NCBI GenBank assembly: GCA_902462035.1
Contig: CABQAC010000082.1
Location: forward strand, 1-8,500
Source: an uncultured Eubacteriales bacterium
GTDB taxonomy: Bacteria; Bacillota; Clostridia; Oscillospirales; Acutalibacteraceae
DNA length: 8,500 nt
Direction: 5' to 3'
The notes under the pieces were generated by a model. It saw nothing but the letters and a program-made list of their open reading frames with translations, was not told the origin of the DNA and ran no database searches. Every line of letters starts with the position of its first letter. The stretch's first letter is position 1. Of this stretch, positions 5,952 to 8,500 are shown piece by piece. The position numbers and the translations under genes were made by a program.

Positions 5952-7301
5952 TTACGCTAACCTTTCCCGGATGATGTCTGCCACCTGCTGAGCCGTATCC
6001 TCGATTTCCTTTTGGTTCTCGCCCTCGGTCATGACCCGGATGAGAGGCTCGGTGCCGGAAGCGCGGACCAGAATGCGGCCGCGGCTGCCCAAAGAATCCT
6101 CCGCTTGCTGAATGGCACGGCGGATTTCCGCATCGGTATAAAACAGGAGTTTTCCCTCCGCGGTGACCTCTACATTAACCATCACCTGGGGGAAGCGGCG
6201 CATCAGGGTAGTCAGGCTGGACAGCTTTGCCCCCCGCCGCTGCAAAACCGATAATAAAAACGCGGCGGTCAGCTGCCCGTCGCCGGTCGTGGCGTGGTCC
6301 AAAAAGATGATGTGCCCCGACTGCTCGCCGCCGAAATTGTAATCCTCCATCAGCATCTGTTCCAGGATATAGCGGTCCCCCACTTTGGTGGCCTCGAACC
6401 GCAGCGAATGCTCCTCGCAGAAGCGAAGCAGCCCCATGTTGGTCAAAATAGTTCCCACAATGGTATCTTTGGCCAGCGTCCCCCGGGATTTGAGCTCCGC
6501 GCCACAAATGGCCATGATGAAGTCGCCGTCCACCACCGCGCCGGTTTCGTCCACCGCAAGGCAGCGGTCGGCATCGCCGTCAAAGGCAAAGCCCGCATCC
6601 ATTTTTTGGTCGACCACAAAATGCCGCAGCGCATCCAAATGGGTAGAACCGCAGTTGTCGTTAATGTTGATTCCGTTGGGCTGGTTGGATAAAAAACGGC
6701 ATTCCGCCCCCAGCTCGGTAAACAACGCCTGGGCGGTACGCGAGGCCGAACCGTTGGCGCAGTCCAGCGCGACCCGCATGCCCGCAAGGGGAGCGCCCAC
6801 CGCCGCCTTAATATGATCGACATAATCCCGCACCGCGGTGGCGCAGGCGTACACCCGGCCAACCTGGCCGCCGGTGGGGGTGGGGAAAAGGACACGTTTG
6901 TCCAGAATCAGCGTTTCGATTTGTTCCTCCAGCGCGTCGGGCAGCTTGTAGCCGTCGCCATTGAAGATTTTGATGCCGTTGAATTCGCAGGGATTGTGGG
7001 AAGCGGAGATCATAATTCCCGCATCGGCGCCGTACTTGCCCACCAGGTAGGCTACCGCCGGCGTGGGAATGACCCCCAGGCAGGAGACGTTGACCCCCAC
7101 GGAACAAAGGCCTGCATTCAGGGCCGATTCCAGCATGTCCGAGGATATCCGGGTATCTTTGCCCACCAATACGGTGGGGTGTTCCTTGCCGCCCGCGGTC
7201 AGCACAGCGGCCGCCGCCCTGCCGATGTCGAAAGCCAGTTCGCAGGTCAGCTCGGTGTTGGCGATGCCGCGCACGCCGTCGGTTCCAAACAGTCGTCCCA
7301 T
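5952..7301 (-). CDS. glmM: Phosphoglucosamine mutase GlmM
   Basis: GlmM converts glucosamine-6-phosphate to glucosamine-1-phosphate in the cytoplasm, a step toward UDP-GlcNAc for peptidoglycan and other envelope polymers. The protein has 449 residues, the usual family length. It begins MGRLFGTDGVRGIAN, and the four phosphohexomutase landmarks are all present. These are the phosphoserine loop MISASHNPCEFNGIK (97-111, Ser101), the metal-binding loop FDGDADRC (240-247; Asp241, 243, 245), the sugar-binding loop GEQSGH (325-330) and the phosphate-binding loop RASGTEP (413-419). The ASHNP and GEQSGH wording separates GlmM from other phosphohexomutases. The start is preceded by AAAGGA (7315-7320) at an unusually long 13 bases, within a small inverted repeat. 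The gene lies 54 bases after ruvB and 5 bases before the methyltransferase. No glmS-type ribozyme or terminator is visible. Confidence 0.98.
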   Translation of the reverse strand: MGRLFGTDGVRGIANTELTCELAFDIGRAAAAVLTAGGKEHPTVLVGKDTRISSDMLESALNAGLCSVGVNVSCLGVIPTPAVAYLVGKYGADAGIMISASHNPCEFNGIKIFNGDGYKLPDALEEQIETLILDKRVLFPTPTGGQVGRVYACATAVRDYVDHIKAAVGAPLAGMRVALDCANGSASRTAQALFTELGAECRFLSNQPNGININDNCGSTHLDALRHFVVDQKMDAGFAFDGDADRCLAVDETGAVVDGDFIMAICGAELKSRGTLAKDTIVGTILTNMGLLRFCEEHSLRFEATKVGDRYILEQMLMEDYNFGGEQSGHIIFLDHATTGDGQLTAAFLLSVLQRRGAKLSSLTTLMRRFPQVMVNVEVTAEGKLLFYTDAEIRRAIQQAEDSLGSRGRILVRASGTEPLIRVMTEGENQKEIEDTAQQVADIIRERLA

Positions 7302-7324
7302 ATCGAAAATTCAATCCTTTCGAT
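7302..7324 (-). promoter_or_regulatory. Inverted repeat holding the glmM ribosome binding site
   Basis: Directly before the glmM ATG the mRNA-sense strand reads ATCGAAA, then the 9-base loop GGATTGAAT, then TTTCGAT. This is a perfect 7-base inverted repeat whose loop carries the GGA of the AAAGGA Shine-Dalgarno. In linear form AAAGGA is 13 bases from the ATG, longer than the usual 5-10. The repeat and spacing are plainly seen. A regulatory role is inference, and the stem is AU-rich and weak. Confidence 0.45.
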
Positions 7325-7355
7325 TGTTGTGTTTTTCATGTATATGCGGCGGCGA

Positions 7356-8444
7356 TTAAAATAATTTTTGCTGCGCCGGTTCCCGCTCTTCCGCCGCGCC
7401 CGGGGGATGAAGACCCAAATGAAGGTACCCGGCCGGCGTGACGACCCGGCCCCGGGGGGTGCGGCTCAAAAAGCCGATTTGCATGAGGTACGGTTCGTAA
7501 ACATCTTCGATGGTGATAGCCTCTTCGCCGGTGGCGGCGGCCAAAGTTTCCAGACCCACCGGGCCGCCGTTATAGAACTGGATCATGGTTTGCAGCATCC
7601 GGCGGTCGGTTTTGTCCAGGCCCAGCTCGTCGATTTCTTGCCGCTCTAGGGCTACCCGGGCAACTTCCAGGTCGATGACGCCGTTGTTCATGACTTGGGC
7701 AAAATCCCGCACCCGCTTTAACAGCCGGTTGGCAATCCGGGGCGTGCCCCGGGAACGGGAGGCGATTTCCAGCGAGCCGTCCGGCGTAATCTCCATGTCG
7801 AGAATCCGGGCGCTGCGGGTGACGATGCGGGACAATTCCTCCGGCGTGTACATTTCCAGCCGAAGCACCACGCCAAACCGGTCCCGCAGCGGAGCGGAGA
7901 GCTGGCCCGCCCGGGTGGTGGAGCCGATCAAGGTGAACTTGGGCAGAGGCAGGTGGTAGCTTGCCGCCATCTGCCCCTTGCCGGTGATGATGTCGATGGC
8001 GAAGTCCTCCATGGCTGGGTACAAAATTTCTTCCACGCTGCGGGACAGCCGGTGAATTTCGTCGATAAACAACACGTCGCCGGGGTTCAGGTTGGTCAGC
8101 AGCGCGGCCAAATCACCCGGCTTTTCGATCGCCGGGCCGGAAGTGATGCGGATGTTGACCCCCAGCTCGTTGGCGATGATGACCGACAGGGTGGTTTTGC
8201 CCAACCCCGGCGGGCCGTAAAGCAGCACGTGGTCCAGCGGTTCTTTGCGCAGCTTGGCGGCTTCGATAAAAATAGAAAGATTTTCCTTCGCTTTCTCCTG
8301 GCCAATGTATTCGCCCAGGGTGCGGGGGCGCAGGGGGTTATCCACCTCCGCGTCTTCCGGGGTGAATTCGGGCGCGGTAATTCTATTTTCAAAATCCATA
8401 TCGTTGTCGTCCACGGTATGGCTGACGAATCCGTTTTCCTTCAT
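7356..8444 (-). CDS. ruvB: Holliday junction branch migration helicase RuvB
   Basis: RuvB is the AAA+ motor that, with RuvA, drives branch migration of Holliday junctions in recombinational repair. The protein has 362 residues, slightly longer than the usual 330-350 because of a short acidic N-terminus and a C-terminal tail (about 346-362). Motifs in order are Walker A GPPGLGKT (77-84), Walker B LFIDEIHR (125-132), sensor 1 GSTTRAG (174-180) and the arginine-finger segment SAPLRDRFG (183-191). Sensor 2 is at RGTPRIANRLLKRVRD (232-247), and the DNA-binding winged helix carries SRTPRGRVVT (327-336). All key residues are present. I chose the ATG at 8444 because AAAGGA (8453-8458) stands 8 bases before it. 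The in-frame ATG at 8399 has no comparable site. The ruvA gene would be expected upstream, outside the window. Confidence 0.98.
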   Translation of the reverse strand: MKENGFVSHTVDDNDMDFENRITAPEFTPEDAEVDNPLRPRTLGEYIGQEKAKENLSIFIEAAKLRKEPLDHVLLYGPPGLGKTTLSVIIANELGVNIRITSGPAIEKPGDLAALLTNLNPGDVLFIDEIHRLSRSVEEILYPAMEDFAIDIITGKGQMAASYHLPLPKFTLIGSTTRAGQLSAPLRDRFGVVLRLEMYTPEELSRIVTRSARILDMEITPDGSLEIASRSRGTPRIANRLLKRVRDFAQVMNNGVIDLEVARVALERQEIDELGLDKTDRRMLQTMIQFYNGGPVGLETLAAATGEEAITIEDVYEPYLMQIGFLSRTPRGRVVTPAGYLHLGLHPPGAAEEREPAQQKLF

Positions 8445-8500
8445 GACTGATTTCCTTTCCCGGTTATGGGCGCCCGAACAGGCTTGCGTTCACAGTAAAC
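8445..8500 (-). other. Short upstream edge of ruvB; possible 3' end of a preceding gene
   Basis: These 56 bases are too few to identify. Two minus-strand frames are open to the right edge. One ends in TAA at 8466-8464 with final residues FTVNASLFGRP, leaving 19 bases to ruvB. The other ends in TGA at 8443-8441 and would share ATGA with the ruvB start. Neither ending is one I recognise as RuvA. No promoter or terminator is evident. Confidence 0.25.
8453..8458 (-). promoter_or_regulatory. Ribosome binding site of ruvB
   Basis: AAAGGA lies 8 bases before the ATG at 8444, the standard spacing. It fixes the ruvB start and retains the short N-terminal extension before the conserved FENRI segment. 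Confidence 0.7.

Noticed and set aside
7325..7375. Promoter for glmM in the ruvB-glmM gap (TATACAT on the minus strand)
   Set aside because: A -10-like hexamer is present, but no convincing -35 element stands at the right distance.
1..8500. Mobile element, CRISPR array, tRNA or rRNA gene, phage or defence genes
   Set aside because: No transposase or integrase, no spaced direct repeats and no RNA gene signatures were seen. The window is filled by conserved chromosomal genes.

Overview
The window reads as ordinary chromosome from a fairly G+C-rich member of the Firmicutes, most likely Clostridia of the Oscillospirales/Ruminococcaceae type. This is inferred from the style of the RuvB, GlmM and EcfA1/EcfA2/EcfT proteins, from a DUF5711-like protein, and from AAAGGA-type Shine-Dalgarno sequences in a DNA rich in GC third positions. 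All nine protein genes that I can support lie on the minus strand. They are read from high to low coordinates, are tightly packed, and have no intergenic gap over about 65 bases. I see no convincing rho-independent terminator between any of them.

In order of transcription (right to left): ruvB (Holliday-junction branch-migration motor, 8444-7356), glmM (phosphoglucosamine mutase, 7301-5952), a class I SAM-dependent methyltransferase of the RlmI-like group (5946-5077), the energy-coupling module of a group II ECF vitamin transporter in the order ecfA1 (5030-4176), ecfA2 (4111-3239), ecfT (3242-2427), then truA (tRNA pseudouridine synthase, 2457-1609), a DUF5711-type single-pass membrane protein with a probable extracytoplasmic beta-rich domain (1553-300), and the N-terminal 84 residues of a CvpA-like membrane protein that runs off the left edge (253-1).

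Several junctions suggest translational coupling. ecfA2 and ecfT share ATGA, truA starts 31 bases inside the end of ecfT, and only 5 bases separate glmM from the methyltransferase gene. Functionally the run mixes DNA repair, cell-wall precursor synthesis, RNA modification and vitamin uptake. EcfA1, EcfA2 and EcfT should form one ATP-driven motor shared by substrate-binding S subunits encoded elsewhere. The DUF5711/CvpA-like pair is the least understood part.

Nothing here looks like a mobile element, phage, CRISPR array, defence island or biosynthetic cluster, and I found no convincing undescribed system. The most interesting points are the DUF5711/CvpA-like pair, the ECF-truA block outside its usual ribosomal-protein setting, and a few small inverted repeats in or next to gene junctions.
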